From contig VWND01000002.1 in assembly GCA_009599575.1 (NCBI GenBank), forward strand, positions 930,001 to 994,000: a stretch of 64,000 nucleotides of DNA, written 5' to 3'. Origin of the DNA: Blumeriella jaapii (lineage: Eukaryota > Ascomycota > Leotiomycetes > Helotiales > Drepanopezizaceae). The notes beneath the pieces were generated by a model that saw nothing but the letters and a program-made list of their open reading frames with translations, did not search any database and was not told the DNA's origin. The number at the start of each line of letters is the position of its first letter. The first letter of the stretch is position 1. Below, in pieces: positions 11,481 to 22,435 of the stretch. The translations under genes and the position numbers were made by a program.

Positions 11481-11486
11481 TATAAA
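11481..11486 (+). promoter_or_regulatory. TATA box of the secreted EEP-like gene
   Basis: TATAAA lies 93 bp upstream of the ATG at 11579, leaving a plausible 60-bp leader that ends in a CA-rich stretch. It is the clearest core promoter in the window and suits a regulated, secreted product. Confidence 0.5.
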
Positions 11487-11578
11487 GCGAGCTCGCGGCG
11501 TCCCTCCAGCGCCGTGTTCTGCATTCTCATCACGGTCAACTTGCCTCGGACTCGGCCTTCACCGGATTCTCAGTCGCC

Positions 11579-12607
11579 ATGCAGCTCTCCTTCATTCTCG
11601 CTCTGGCGCTCGCGAGCATCTCGCTGGCGCAAACTAATGGGCCCCTCTTGGGGGCGAGGATCTTATCATGGAACGTGGCTGCGACTGCCGATGACATACT
11701 CGACCAGGAATTGACGTGGGGGGCCCAACGCGAGGAGGGTCAATTGCCTTGGTCGTCGTGGAGATGCAAGGTTTTGTATCATGGTCTATGCCGAAAATAC
11801 TATGCGGTCAAGTACCTTCGCGAAAAGACGGAGACGAGAATGAACACCATCCTCAGCCTGCAGGGAACCGACGTGAAACACGTGAAAGAGATTGCCAAAT
11901 TACTCGGCAAAGAATGGGAAAGTGTGGGAGACCTGCGTCCTTCTACCGATCAGGGCCCCGCGCTTCCTGCGATCTATTATCGGCCCGAGTTCGCCAGACT
12001 CCTCGGTTCAGAGACCTTTTTCGTCGACCGCCGACCAGATGAGGATTTAATCTATGTATCGCAATCCAGGGAGGACTTTCGCAAGGTTGTCGTTGCGTAT
12101 TTCGAAGATCTCATGACCGGTTTCACCTTTTCCGTCGTGAACGCAGAGCTTAGTGAGTTGAGACAATACCACCCGAAGGAGGTGAACCATACGCTCTACC
12201 GTGCCGAAACTGCGCAACAGAATTTCCAGAGTCCGAACACGTTCCTCACAATAAGCCTCGAAGAACTCGCACATAATGCAGCATACAACTCAATTCAGGA
12301 ACGAGGGTGGCAAGACCTTTGGGAAAAAGTTCACGGGAGCGAAGTTAAAGGGCGGACGACGAGCAACTGGCAAGGGCGCGATGGGTGGCGGGAAGACTAC
12401 ATTTGGGCCGGGTCTGAAAACCCGAATTTGGGGCTCCCGCACATGACCAGTATCAACACGTTGGAAGCCAAGTACAATGGCGTACTTCTGAGTAACCACA
12501 AGCCGGTGTACGCGACGATGTTGTTCGCAAAAGATGGAAGACAGGTGGTTCAGAGCAGCCTGGCAGCGATCGATGCCTCTGATGAGATTGACGCAGGTAC
12601 ATCTTGA
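11579..12607 (+). CDS. Secreted endonuclease/exonuclease/phosphatase-fold protein, apparently catalytically dead
   Basis: A single-exon gene of 342 residues with a clear signal peptide (1-17, cleavage after ISLA). The landmarks of secreted Mg-dependent EEP proteins appear in order: ILSWN (Asn32), PWSSWR (57-62), ILSLQ (ending at 95), an AIYYRPEF block, a TFFVD block, VVN (Asn188), DYIW and SNHKPVYATM (305-314). The key residues differ from the family: the Glu of the LQE motif is Gly96, the His of NTHL is Ala189, and the Asp of the final SDH is Asn306. It therefore looks like a pseudoenzyme that keeps the fold. It sits alone in a repeat-rich, gene-poor stretch with a good TATA box. Fold assignment is by motif order only; the role (possibly binding or host-directed) is unknown. 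Confidence 0.7.
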   Translation: MQLSFILALALASISLAQTNGPLLGARILSWNVAATADDILDQELTWGAQREEGQLPWSSWRCKVLYHGLCRKYYAVKYLREKTETRMNTILSLQGTDVKHVKEIAKLLGKEWESVGDLRPSTDQGPALPAIYYRPEFARLLGSETFFVDRRPDEDLIYVSQSREDFRKVVVAYFEDLMTGFTFSVVNAELSELRQYHPKEVNHTLYRAETAQQNFQSPNTFLTISLEELAHNAAYNSIQERGWQDLWEKVHGSEVKGRTTSNWQGRDGWREDYIWAGSENPNLGLPHMTSINTLEAKYNGVLLSNHKPVYATMLFAKDGRQVVQSSLAAIDASDEIDAGTS

Positions 12608-13645
12608 GATGGTCACGCGTGTGGATAGACATCTTTCGCCATGTTTCTCGAGAGAGTTAGTTGCGAAGCCACTTGAGAGATCTTTTACATACCGCGTTGA
12701 TTTGCACAATGAAAGACCCGCTTACCTCATTGCTACCAATGTCAGAGGACCCCTTCTCCATTCCAGTCAGGGCGAAAGTAAAGGTGCAGTATGTACTGTA
12801 CTGTACTGTACATACTGTACCATAAATAGTACTGTACACAACTTTCATCGCAAAGTCAATATCGCACCCCGGGTGTGGAAGTACAGAGACGTGCCTCTCG
12901 CTTAAATTCCGGCAGCTTGGGACCACAACGGTGACCCGATTGTTTGTTTCCAAGCGAGGCGAGGCGAGGCCGAGGCCGAGGACAAGTCTGATCTGCGGAC
13001 GTCTCTCGTCTTGTGCGATGTCTAATCCGAATCCTGGTGTGGCGCGTCTCGATACGTGCTCGTCCAAGAGCCGAGAACCACGTTCTCGTGTCACGTGCAT
13101 TCCGAGAATCGGCATCGGCCGACGACGATGTCGCTCGCCTCGCTTTTTCCGCGGATTGTGTACCGGATGTACCGGATGTACCGTACAGACCAACACACAG
13201 TAGGTACCGCACCTCGTATGCATGGGCGTCGATTGAGTTACATGATTGCGGTGCGTTGCGCGGGCTACTTGGAGCCATCAAGCAAGGGCTTGCTTGGAAT
13301 GGCCAATTTAGGCGCTTCAAAGTCTCGGCTGGGGTGCGACGCTCGAGCAGTGGGGGGATTGTTTGTTTGATTCTTGACCAGCCATGGTGGTGAGCAGCTT
13401 GCTGTTCCCCATGTAACCCGCTTGAGACCGTAGGAGGTTGACAACACCAGCCGGGCGAGTCATCTGCCGTTTCGAGGCCGAGGCCTCTCGAGGCACGAGA
13501 AGAGGTGGTCCCGTCATCTGAGACTCTGGGAACCGAGGGGGTGTTTGATGAGTCGACGTGAGACGGGAGGGAGTGCCGGCGATCGAGGATGCGCCGCTTT
13601 GCGAATCAAGAACCCTGGGCAGGCAGGCACCGTACTGTACGGTGT

Positions 13646-13712
13646 GTAGTGTATGTGTGTGTGTATGTGTGTGTGTGTGTGTGTGTGTATGTGTGTGTGT
13701 ATGTATGTACTG
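13646..13712. repeat. GT microsatellite
   Basis: A (GT)n tract interrupted by GTAT at several points and grading into GTAT repeats at its right end. It encodes VCVCV-type artefact peptides. Confidence 0.9.
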
Positions 13713-15789
13713 TATGTATGTCCTTGGCCATCGCGGTTTGTTTGACCGACCTGGCCCAAGGTCGTCTCGGCGTAGCAGTGCTCTTGCAACGCGGCACGGA
13801 TGACCACTCGATGTTTCTCACGGCGTCACGAGAGCCTGGGCACCGCCATCCCCACCCCGGGTCTGAGAGTCGGATGCCCCGACCAGAGCGGCTGGATTCG
13901 TGGTACTGTACTGTACATACGGTGCGGTAGCAACAGCACACGGAGATGGTCGTCACGCCAGAAGCTGTGGTCGCGTCTGCATCGAGGCACCTGCTGTACT
14001 GTACTTACTGTACGGTACGGTACTGTACCTAGGTAAGGGAGCGTGCAGCGTCAACGTGTAGGTGCGTAATGCGGGTGAGAGAAAAAGCCGACCGGCCGGC
14101 TTGTGCCATGTGAGAAGGTGATCTGGCCGATCATGCTCTCGTGAGGCACGAAATGAGTAATGGTCTGGGAGACGGCCGGGCCGTGGAAGGGCAGGCGTGA
14201 CGAAAGCCTATATAAAATGATGGATTGGCGACCGTTGACCAGCACACGGCGCTCCGAGTCCGTTCACCATCATTCAAACAAAACACCCCTTCCGGCGCGC
14301 TGCCTGCAGGGCCAGGGATGGCGCAGTAGTCGAGCAACAAGAGACCGGTAGCGACAAGGCTGGGCCGCTGGGATCATGAGAACTTACGACGTCGACGGTG
14401 ATTGGCCCTCGCTCTGCCACCGGAGCACTTCGTCGTGATGAGGGTCGTGAGGCATGCATGCCGCGGGGCGAGCGACAGTCAGTGTATGTGTGCAGTACAG
14501 TACAGATATAGTAGTTTAGTAGGTAGTATAGTACAGTAGTACATAGTACATAGTATATAGTACTGTACATATGTACATACATACCTCGACGCGAGCATCA
14601 GGGTCTATAAGGACCGTAGCTACAGTATAGTACTCCAATATAGTACTAATAGTACTAACAGTACTAATAGTACTACCAAATATTACTAATAGTAATACAA
14701 CATAGTACTACAGTCAGTACTGTACCTCTGGATATGGACGCAACCTACACATGTACAGTACAAACCACACCGTCGCTACCCACAACACCGTCGCTACACA
14801 CAGTACCTACAGTACCGACCGAGCGTGTTTCCCATGTGCCACCCATTCTCCGTGCTCGGGGTCAGATAGAGTACCTTCCAACGTGGTCCGGTAGGTACGG
14901 TACTGTAACTGCGGCGTTCCCGACCGGCACGAAAGTCAGGGTATGCAGGCATCATCGGAGGTGTGTGCGTTCAACCTTTCGGCTGCGGTGAGATGAAACA
15001 TTAAAACCACATACACGAGGGGGTGGGTATCGCGGGTACGAGAAATGGGACGCGAGGGGGACAGAAACATCCTGTGTGGTTGGTATGTAGAAAAGGAGAG
15101 GGGGAGAGGAGGAGAGGGGGAGAGGTACATGGGAGCGTACAGTACTGTTGGCGAGGTGCTGTAGTGTACATACAGACACACATTCACATACACATACAGA
15201 CATACATACGTACTCACTCTAGGTATCGTAAAAAAGGAGAGAAAGAGACAGAGAGAAAGACACACCATGGCAGAGTCGTTCGTGGTGGCGTCCCCGACTC
15301 CCAGCAGACCTTCGCCGTCCTCTGATAGATAGTGCTGCATGGCTGCATATATTGTTTTCTTTTTTTCGTGAGTCGTGACGGCGGTCGACGTAGGCGTAAG
15401 GGGATGATGCAGACGATACGGATGAGGCCACCAGTGTCGTCGACGCCCACAAATGAATTAAGGGGCGCACATCCGTCGCGCTGTGCTGTCAGAGCCTCCC
15501 TCGGTGGAAGGAATGCGACGATGATTCGCCATCGCATCCCTCGATCGAGATGCGATGGCGACGGATGGTGCCGTTACGGTCTGAGTGTGTGTCGCCCTGT
15601 GGTATGCGCGTGTATATTTAGTCGTTCGGGTCGTTCAGGTCGTTTCAAGATCGCTCGCCCACCCGATTGATGATCGCAGTCTCTCTCTCTCACACACGCC
15701 GGCCCTGCAGAAGAAGAAGAAGAAGAAGAAGAAGAAACGATTTGGCTTCTCTGGGGAAGAGGTCGCGGCCCGCCATGGATGAATGAATG

Positions 15790-16515
15790 AATGGGCCCGT
15801 CCTCCTCCTTCCACACCCTCCCCCGGCTTGTTGTTCCCCCTTCTCCTCCTCCTCCTCCTTCGTTTTCCTTCCTTTTCTTCTTTTCCTTCTTTTCCTTCCT
15901 TTCCTTCTCTGCCTTCTCTGCCTCTTTAGCCTTCTTCGCCTTTTAGCCTTCGTCGCCTTCTTTTCCTCCCCCTCCCCCTCCTCCTTCCAAACTCTAAGCG
16001 GCCCCGCTTGTTGACATTGCGTGCATAGCGCATCCCTCACCCATCGCCGTGGCACGACTCGCCCGCCCAGCTGCCGGGCCGCCAGACCCGTCCTCCCACG
16101 TTGCATGCCGCTCCATGGCCAGACTGGATCGCAGGCCCGACAGACTTCCTCGACACACTGACTCCTGACGGGAAGGGAGGGGAGGTGAAGCGAAGTGAAA
16201 TCTACCGACACATACTGTACACAGTACACGCCGCCTGCACACTGCACACTGCACACTGCACCGTCTCTGTGCCGTCGTCCCGTCGTGAGGAGGACAGTAC
16301 CGCACCGCACCGCACATACACACAACACAGTCCGTACACACCGTCCGCACACACGTCCTTCCATCCCTCCATCCCTCCATCCCTCCAGCCCGCCATCCCT
16401 CCATCCTTCCATCCTTCCATACTTCCCTTCCACACGTCCACACGTCCTGGTCCCGGTCCCGGTCCCGGTTCCGGTCCCGGGTCCCCGTCCGTCCGTCCGT
16501 CCGTCCGTCGGTCCC
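15790..16515. repeat. Pyrimidine-rich tract with CCATCCCT, CGGTCCC and GTCC arrays
   Basis: The + strand is almost purely C/T in runs: CTCCTCCTC and TTTTCCTTC blocks at 15800-15990, CCATCCCT-type units at about 16362-16425, CGGTCCC units at about 16450-16480 and GTCC units at about 16487-16510. Mirror-symmetric polypyrimidine of this kind can form triplexes. It also produces long artefact frames on both strands. Confidence 0.8.
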
Positions 16516-17745
16516 AGTCAAGGCGTGAGCCCCTAGGCCCCTCGTTTATCCTTGTTCCTTCCATTCCTGTCTCACGGCCCCGTGGCGGTTGCGGGTTGCG
16601 GGTTGCGCTGGCTGGAGTTGGGGTGGGTTGGGTCTGGTCTGCACATACCATCGACCACAGACCACCGACACTGACCGACACCGACACCGACCACGACCAC
16701 AGACACAGACACAGACACAGACACATCCCACATCCCACATACCACTTTACTATACCACTTACTATACCACATACCACTTACCACTTACCACACACACACA
16801 CACACACCCACACACCCACACACACACACCACTCGACAGGACTGGCCTTCTCTCGCTCTCTCACCTACACACACCACACTCTCTTTCTCCCTCTCTCCCT
16901 CTCCCTCTCCCTCTCTCCCTCACTTCCCTCACCTCCCTCACCTCCACCCGGCCCTTGCAACAACACTGGCCTCGCCTTGCCTTGCCTGGAGATTGGGTTG
17001 GCTAGCCACTCCATCCTCCCACCATATACTCGCCCTTCCACCGGTCTTCCATCCCTTCTTCTCTCTTTCCACACACCGCGATCCATCCCGCCCACCACCC
17101 TCGCCCAACCGCGGCCACGACGACAGCCACGACGACGGCCAACACCACCACCACCACCACCACCGCTCTTGGTGATCGGACGCCGCGAACCCGCGCGCCG
17201 CCTCTGCCACCCGCCCTTCGTCGTGCCGGCTCGCCCACCGCCGCCGCGTGCCGTCCTTGCCGTGCCCCGCGGGCAGTCAAGTCACCGCTGGAGCGCGCCG
17301 TCGAACACCGGCCAGGAAAGCCAGCCCGGCCTGGAGGCGAACACCCCGATCGCGAGACACACAGAGAGAGGTACGTCGCCGGCCCCCCGCGCAGAAACAC
17401 AAACATCTGGCTTTCCTTTCACCGGGTCCGACCCGTGCGGCCTCGAGACGTCCCCGCCGAGGCCGAAGGAGCGGTCGTACCGTCTGCGGCGAGCCGTGTC
17501 CTGAACCCCACGAGGACCCGTGGGCCTCGCACCCTCCCGACGCCTGGTGTTTGCCTGGAACCCGCATGTCATACTGATGTCCCGTGGGCGGCAGATACAT
17601 CCTCCCGGGCTCCGCCAGCCATCGACGCCGACCCTTCTCGACACCCGGCGCCCGCGACGTGTGAACGCCGTGCTCGACACGAGACGAGACGCCGGCACCA
17701 GCACCCTCGCCCAGCCGACCACCGCCCCGGCACGATCGCCTCACC

Positions 17746-19909
17746 ATGGACGCCGACAAGAGCATGCGGAACCGGGCGAACAGCATCGCCGCGGCCAAGG
17801 ACCACCCGACCAGCTCGACCAAGAACGGCGAGGGCCAGATGGCCGCCCAACCCTCAACGGAGGCCCGGTCGCAGGGGGCCATGGATCTCGCCGAGGATGC
17901 GTATGGGATCGCCGAGCAAGGAAACAAATCCGTCGCGAGCCCGTCCCCGAGGAACCAGCCCAGCTACGAGCCGAGTCCAACAGCCCATGCCCGCACCAAC
18001 CAGATCAACTACGAACCGGCCGCGAGGAGTTCGACGCCGAGTCACCCCAATTATGACCCGGGTCAGGTCGGGAGCCGGGCGTCCGCGACGGCGACCCCAC
18101 CCCTCTCGCATCCCGCGGAGAGGAGTGTGCGGACGAGTGTGAAGCCCATTTCCATTGAGCCGCCCGTCACCAAGGGGACCCTGAGCGAGTTGGACGTGAC
18201 CAAGATCGTCAACAACCCCAAGCTCCGCCATGACATCAATTTCGACCCCGAGCTGCATTTCCGACCCAACCTCGACGGCGAGAAGGGGAAGCGGAAGACG
18301 GAGAAGGCGAACAACTTCTGGGAGACGATGCGCGGCCAGCTCCGAGACTATCTGACGGACCGCGAACGCTTCGAACAGGAGCTCGGAGACTCGGAGTGGT
18401 GCTTGCCGGCGACGTTGAATGCGATCGCGGGCATCCTCGAGACCTTGGTTCCGCAACGGGACAAGGCTTCGGTCGAGGACACGTTCAACGTCGAGCTGTT
18501 GATGCAGCAATTCCGGATGGGCGTGGCCGACCTGGTCAAGCTCTCAACCTGGCTCTCGCACCTCCTCAAGCGTCACTGTGCCCCGATGAGAGATAACTGG
18601 GTCGACGACATGGTCACCCAGCTCAGCACCGGCGACCGAACGGGCGATGTGGCCATGCTCGTCGCCGGTATGAAGAACCTCCTCGGCGTCCTCGAGGCCA
18701 TGAAGCTCGTACGTGCTCTTCCTCCCCGCGCCCGCTCCGTCGCTAACAGATTTCCAGGATGTGGCAAACCACCAGATCAGGTGTCTCCGTCCGCTCCTCA
18801 TCGACGATACGGTCCACTTTGAGCAAAAGTTTTTCATGAAGAAGATCGCGATGGGGCGGGTCGACATCGCCGGGGCCCACGCCTGGTTCAAGCGAGCCAG
18901 CAGTTCTGGCACGCAGTCTCAGACGATGGACTTTGTCAACGCCTTGGTGCGACTCACCCTGCCGTCGAAGTCCGAGATGTTCCCACACACGTTTCTCTTT
19001 GACGAGGAGCGTCTGGTCAAGCTCCGCCTGGATATGCTCGACATGATCAACCTCGAGATCTGCATGCAACTCTATCGCAACCTGGAGTCCCAGAGCAGAT
19101 CGCACGTCACCGGAGATGACACGCCATCGAATTCCACGGCGTCGTCTCCGTTTGACCGCCCAGCCTCGCCCGCCGACAGCACCGCCTTCTCTTCTCCCAC
19201 GATCCCGTCTTTCCACCACTTCGACTCTTCCCGCTCGGCTCATCAGGAACGGGGCCACTTTATCCGGCATCCCTCTGGCAGACAGATGTGGGTGCCCAAG
19301 GTCAGCAACGGCTTCGCCAATTCGGCGGCCTCGAGCCCACATTCATCACCCTCGTCCACTGCCTCTACGCCTGACACGCTCCCCCCCACGCCTCTCTACT
19401 TGTCTCCTGACATTTCGGACTCCACTTCCCAAGTCCGGACTTCCCTCATCGCCATTCTCGCTTCGGCAACCTCATCGAACAAGTGGACTTCTGTGTCGAA
19501 CGACCTGGCCCTGCAAATTCTGCGCTCCACCACGACATCGCTCACGCGTCTCCCTCAGTTCGAAACTCACCTCGCGTTCCACATCTCCAACTCGCGTTCC
19601 AAGCTATACCAAGATGCCGAAGAACGTGTGTTGCGCGCGCTCGGCACTGAGCTGACGAAGCTGGTCAACGCTTACACGCCCCTCTCGAGTCTACAGATAT
19701 TCGAAGTGGCGACGGCGCCCAAGACCGCTCCCGCAAGCTCTTCCGGACAAGTGAGCAGCTTCAAGGACGAAATATTGGAGATAGCCACCCGCATTGCTCA
19801 CATCGGTATTCTTCACTGGCGCGTTTGGGCTCCTTTGGCCTACCTCGTCGATCCCGATGCGGAGGAGGACGCGGCACCTCACTCCGAGCGAGCCAAGAGC
19901 ATGCCCTGA
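17746..19909 (+). CDS. SOK1: Sok1/T-complex 11 family protein of cAMP-PKA signalling
   Basis: Sok1 was found in yeast as a high-copy suppressor of loss of PKA and carries a T-complex 11 (Tcp11) domain. Exons are 17746-18708 and 18758-19909, with a 49-nt intron (GTACGT donor, branch GCTAAC, acceptor CCAG). The product is 704 residues. Residues 1-140 are disordered and Pro/Ser-rich; the Tcp11 domain covers roughly 145-460 (WETMRGQLRDYL, GVADLVKLSTWLSHLLKRHCAPMRD, then DVANHQIRCLRPLL at the exon junction), and a Ser/Pro-rich insert (about 460-560) precedes the helical end (GILHWRVWAPLAYLVDPD). The start MDADKSMRNRANSIAAAK follows a long leader. It is probably cytosolic. The long repeat-rich leader could carry translational control, but the sequence does not prove it. 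Confidence 0.9.
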
Positions 19910-21412
19910 ATCGTCACGATTTCTGATCTTTGTACTGTCTATCAACAAACATGCTCGAGCACCATCTGCAGTGGGCAACATCGCGCCCCAAAAGAAAGGG
20001 AGCCGAGGCGGGACGAGCAATCCCAGTTGCCCCCACGATGTCATGGATCCTGGTTTGCATACAATGCAACAAACCTCTCGCTGGTCTAGATAGGGGAGTC
20101 TGTCACGTCGGAGAATCAGGGCGGGGATCTGATTGGTGCCGGGGAGGCACCACATCACCATCCCACTCGGGCTCTCCTCCTTTCCCTCTGTCATCCATTT
20201 CCTATGTCTAGGGCGACGCCAAGTCACCTTCTTGCATCCATCAGGTGTCAATTTGCTTATTTCTTCTGATACCCCTTTCCTACGTTTGCGTCCCCTCGGG
20301 ACTGTTAAGTTAGCGCAGCCCTTGTAATATATCAAGATCATTGGGGCGTGTAACTTTGGAAGTACAACAAAATTTGCATATCATGGTTATTGGAAAGCCG
20401 GGGGGTGTTCAGTTTCTGGGGCTAGCATGTCTTTCTTGCAATCGCGTTCCCCGGCTGTTTTTACATGGATAGTCTGATCTTAGGTCTGCTTGGAGTTGGC
20501 TTCGTGCATTTTGAAGCGGCAGTTTGTGTGGTTTTGTTTCGGGATGCGATGCAGCGAATTTAGACTCGGTTGTTATTTGACATGCGTGGAACTTCGCGAG
20601 AGGGCTTTGCTTGTTTGGTCTGCGGATTGCTAGGGCAGTTAATCCGCTGGAAGAATAATACACACTGTCAGCTGAAATTTGGACCTTGAGTCGAGCGCGT
20701 TGTGAAATCAATCTTGGGTATGAGTGAGCGAGATGGAGAGGTTCCATACCTCTCTTCTGGCACTTGTTCTCGTTGCTTTCGGCGATGCGCGAGACGATGC
20801 ACCCGAGCGCTGGCGACCTCGACGCTAGGTGAAGTCATTCGCTGTTAGAGGCACGACGGTTGCGAGGGCTGCTCTATCACCTCCCACCTTTTGCATCTGA
20901 CGTCGACAAGCGGGACTTGCCCTCATCGCTCGCATTGTAGCACCTGAAAGCTGTCAGTCGCATGTGGGATTGTTCTGAAGGGGAGAAAGTCTCAGATATT
21001 TGGACAGCGGCCAGAAGCAGGATACAGTACCCCTTGCTTGACCATCCAGCACTGGCTCCGTTCCTTTGACAAGGAACAACGGAACAAAGCTCTGAATGCC
21101 ATTCAAGCACTCGGCTCCATGCCGGATAAAGGTTTCTTTGAGGTAGGTCGTCCTTTATGTCCGAGATACAACTCCCTGTGTGCCGAACACACCTTTGTGC
21201 ATTGTCTGACATGCCAAGTCGTCGTCTTGAAAACAACCCCGATGCCGTGGCTTATTTATTGAGGAAATCCCTTCATCATGTCATCTGGAAATCCGTCAAC
21301 GGCACCGAAATCAAACCTTGCATAGCTTCGTCTACACCATCACTTTCAAGCGCCACCTCGCTAGCAAGAATCAGCCCAGCACTGCCGGTAAGTCTTCTTC
21401 TCGCATCCCGGC
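19910..21412. other. Intergenic region with exon-like fragments near its right end
   Basis: About 1.5 kb between SOK1 and the SprT-like gene. The left 1 kb shows nothing recognisable. At about 20730 a 30-codon frame begins with a signal-peptide-like MERFHTSLLALVLVAFGDA but stops at once. From about 21040 to 21390 two frames look protein-like (HWLRSFDKEQRNKALNAIQ and DAVAYLLRKSLHHVIWKSVNG), the second ending at a GTAAGT donor. They could be upstream exons of the SprT-like gene or remains of another gene. Confidence 0.4.
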
Positions 21413-22219
21413 ATGGCTCACGTTGATGTCGAAAGCCAGGTGCGACATCTGAAGCCCCAAAGGTACCGTGGCCGAGATCTCTCGGAAGCCCTGCGGCGCA
21501 ACGCGCTCGTTCCTCTAGCAGAGCGCCTCAACCCACACGAGCTCGCCCGACTCCGCGGGCCGATCCCGCTCGTCGAGACTCCCCGCGAGCTCGCCCAGCT
21601 CGCGCACGCCTTCTTCCCCATCCTCGACAAAGCCTACTTCTTCAACCAGCTGCGGCGGTCGATGCACGCGTCGGCGCCCCTCCGCATCATCGACGACGCC
21701 GTCGACGCCCACCGGCAGAAGGGCTACTACGACCCGCGCACGCGATCGGTGACCCTCAACGCCCGGGCGCCCCTCGACGGCGGCGGCGGCGGCGGCGCCG
21801 CCGTCGGCGAGTCCCACCTCTCGATCCTGCTGCACGAGATGCTGCACGCCTTCCTGCACGCCTACCGGTGCGTGTGCACGGCGTGCCGGGCGCGCGCCGC
21901 CGCCGCCGCCGCCCTGCGCGACAAGACGGACCACGGCCAGACGTGGGCCCACGCCATGTCGGGCCTGGCCCTGTCGCTGCAGGCCGAGGTCCGCTGGCGC
22001 GTCGACTGCGGCCTCGAGCTCAGCGTGGCGTACGAGATGTCGCGGGCCCGCTGGCGGCCGAGCGAGCGCGAGCTGCTCCTCTGGGGTCTGGATATGGCTT
22101 CGCTGGAGAGTGTGCGCGAGCAGATCGACCTAAGGCGGAAGGAGGCCCGGGAGGCGCGGGCCGAGGGGCAGCGGCCATGGGGCTGTTGTGTTCAGTTTTT
22201 GTGTGCGAACGAGGCTTGA
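21413..22219 (+). CDS. SprT-like zinc metalloprotease domain protein
   Basis: A 268-residue product, as one exon from ATG 21413. The SprT signature is HEMLH (residues 141-145) for zinc and catalysis, with a third ligand candidate in DHGQTW some 30 residues later; the usual spacing to a GHG motif is kept. A Cys pair (CVCTAC) lies between them. Family members include DNA-protein-crosslink proteases such as human SPRTN, but fungal stand-alone SprT-like proteins are mostly uncharacterised. The N-terminal block RGPIPLVETPRELA is shared, as I recall, with fungal homologues. A poly-Gly run (125-130) comes from a GGC repeat. A GTAAGT at 21390 and an acceptor-like CCAG at about 21440 leave open that translation begins further upstream through splicing. 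Confidence 0.75.
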   Translation: MAHVDVESQVRHLKPQRYRGRDLSEALRRNALVPLAERLNPHELARLRGPIPLVETPRELAQLAHAFFPILDKAYFFNQLRRSMHASAPLRIIDDAVDAHRQKGYYDPRTRSVTLNARAPLDGGGGGGAAVGESHLSILLHEMLHAFLHAYRCVCTACRARAAAAAALRDKTDHGQTWAHAMSGLALSLQAEVRWRVDCGLELSVAYEMSRARWRPSERELLLWGLDMASLESVREQIDLRRKEAREARAEGQRPWGCCVQFLCANEA

Positions 22220-22331
22220 GGAGGGCCTGGTTCTTGACGGGGTGGGTGCCAGGTCGAGGTAAGTCGCGTGTGTGGTATCTCCCGTGGCTGACTGTGGGCT
22301 GTTACGCCGGGTCGCATCGCTCAGTACAGTA

Positions 22332-22435
22332 GGTATGTATGAATGTATGAATGTATGAATGTATGAATGTATGAATGTATGAATGTATGAATGTATGAAT
22401 GTATGAATGTATGAATGTATGAATGTATGAATGTA
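22332..22435. repeat. 8-bp minisatellite GTATGAAT
   Basis: About 13 near-perfect copies of GTATGAAT in tandem. As in the array at 1971, an 8-bp unit keeps frames open and yields HTFIHSYI-type artefact peptides. Confidence 0.93.

Larger units (their letters stand above)
8384..11578. other. Repeat-dense intergenic region
   Basis: No gene is supported across 3.2 kb. The region holds an ATATAC microsatellite (about 8563-8605), TAGGTACCTA-type words (8750-8960), the large TTACC array, many TACTGTA/TACAGTA palindromes, CCGTA repeats (about 9618-9642), TGTAC repeats (about 9917-9942), GTAGT repeats (about 9998-10035) and a GACT array (about 10118-10141). Long frames here come from repeats without stop codons. 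The last ~100 bp are the promoter of the next gene. Confidence 0.7.
12608..17745. other. Long repeat-rich intergenic region
   Basis: About 5.1 kb without a supported gene. It holds dispersed TACTGTA/TACAGTA words, a GT microsatellite (about 13646-13712), a TAGTA-rich stretch (14510-14720), a GAA array (about 15710-15736), a pyrimidine tract (15790-15990), CCATCCCT, CGGTCCC and GTCC arrays (16360-16510), CA repeats (16780-16830) and CTCTCCCT repeats (16870-16940). A TATATAAA at 14209 has no convincing gene behind it. The right half is pyrimidine-rich on the + strand and is probably the promoter and leader of SOK1. Confidence 0.65.

Noticed and set aside
12657..13393. Overlapping frames on both strands right of the secreted gene
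   Set aside because: Several overlapping frames of similar length exist on both strands; none has a motif, and the region is G+C-rich with GAGGC repeats.
16101..17504. 467-codon plus-strand open frame before SOK1
   Set aside because: It is made of CCATCCCT, CA and CTCT repeats read as Pro/Ser/His/Thr runs; the complementary strand is equally open. It is satellite sequence.
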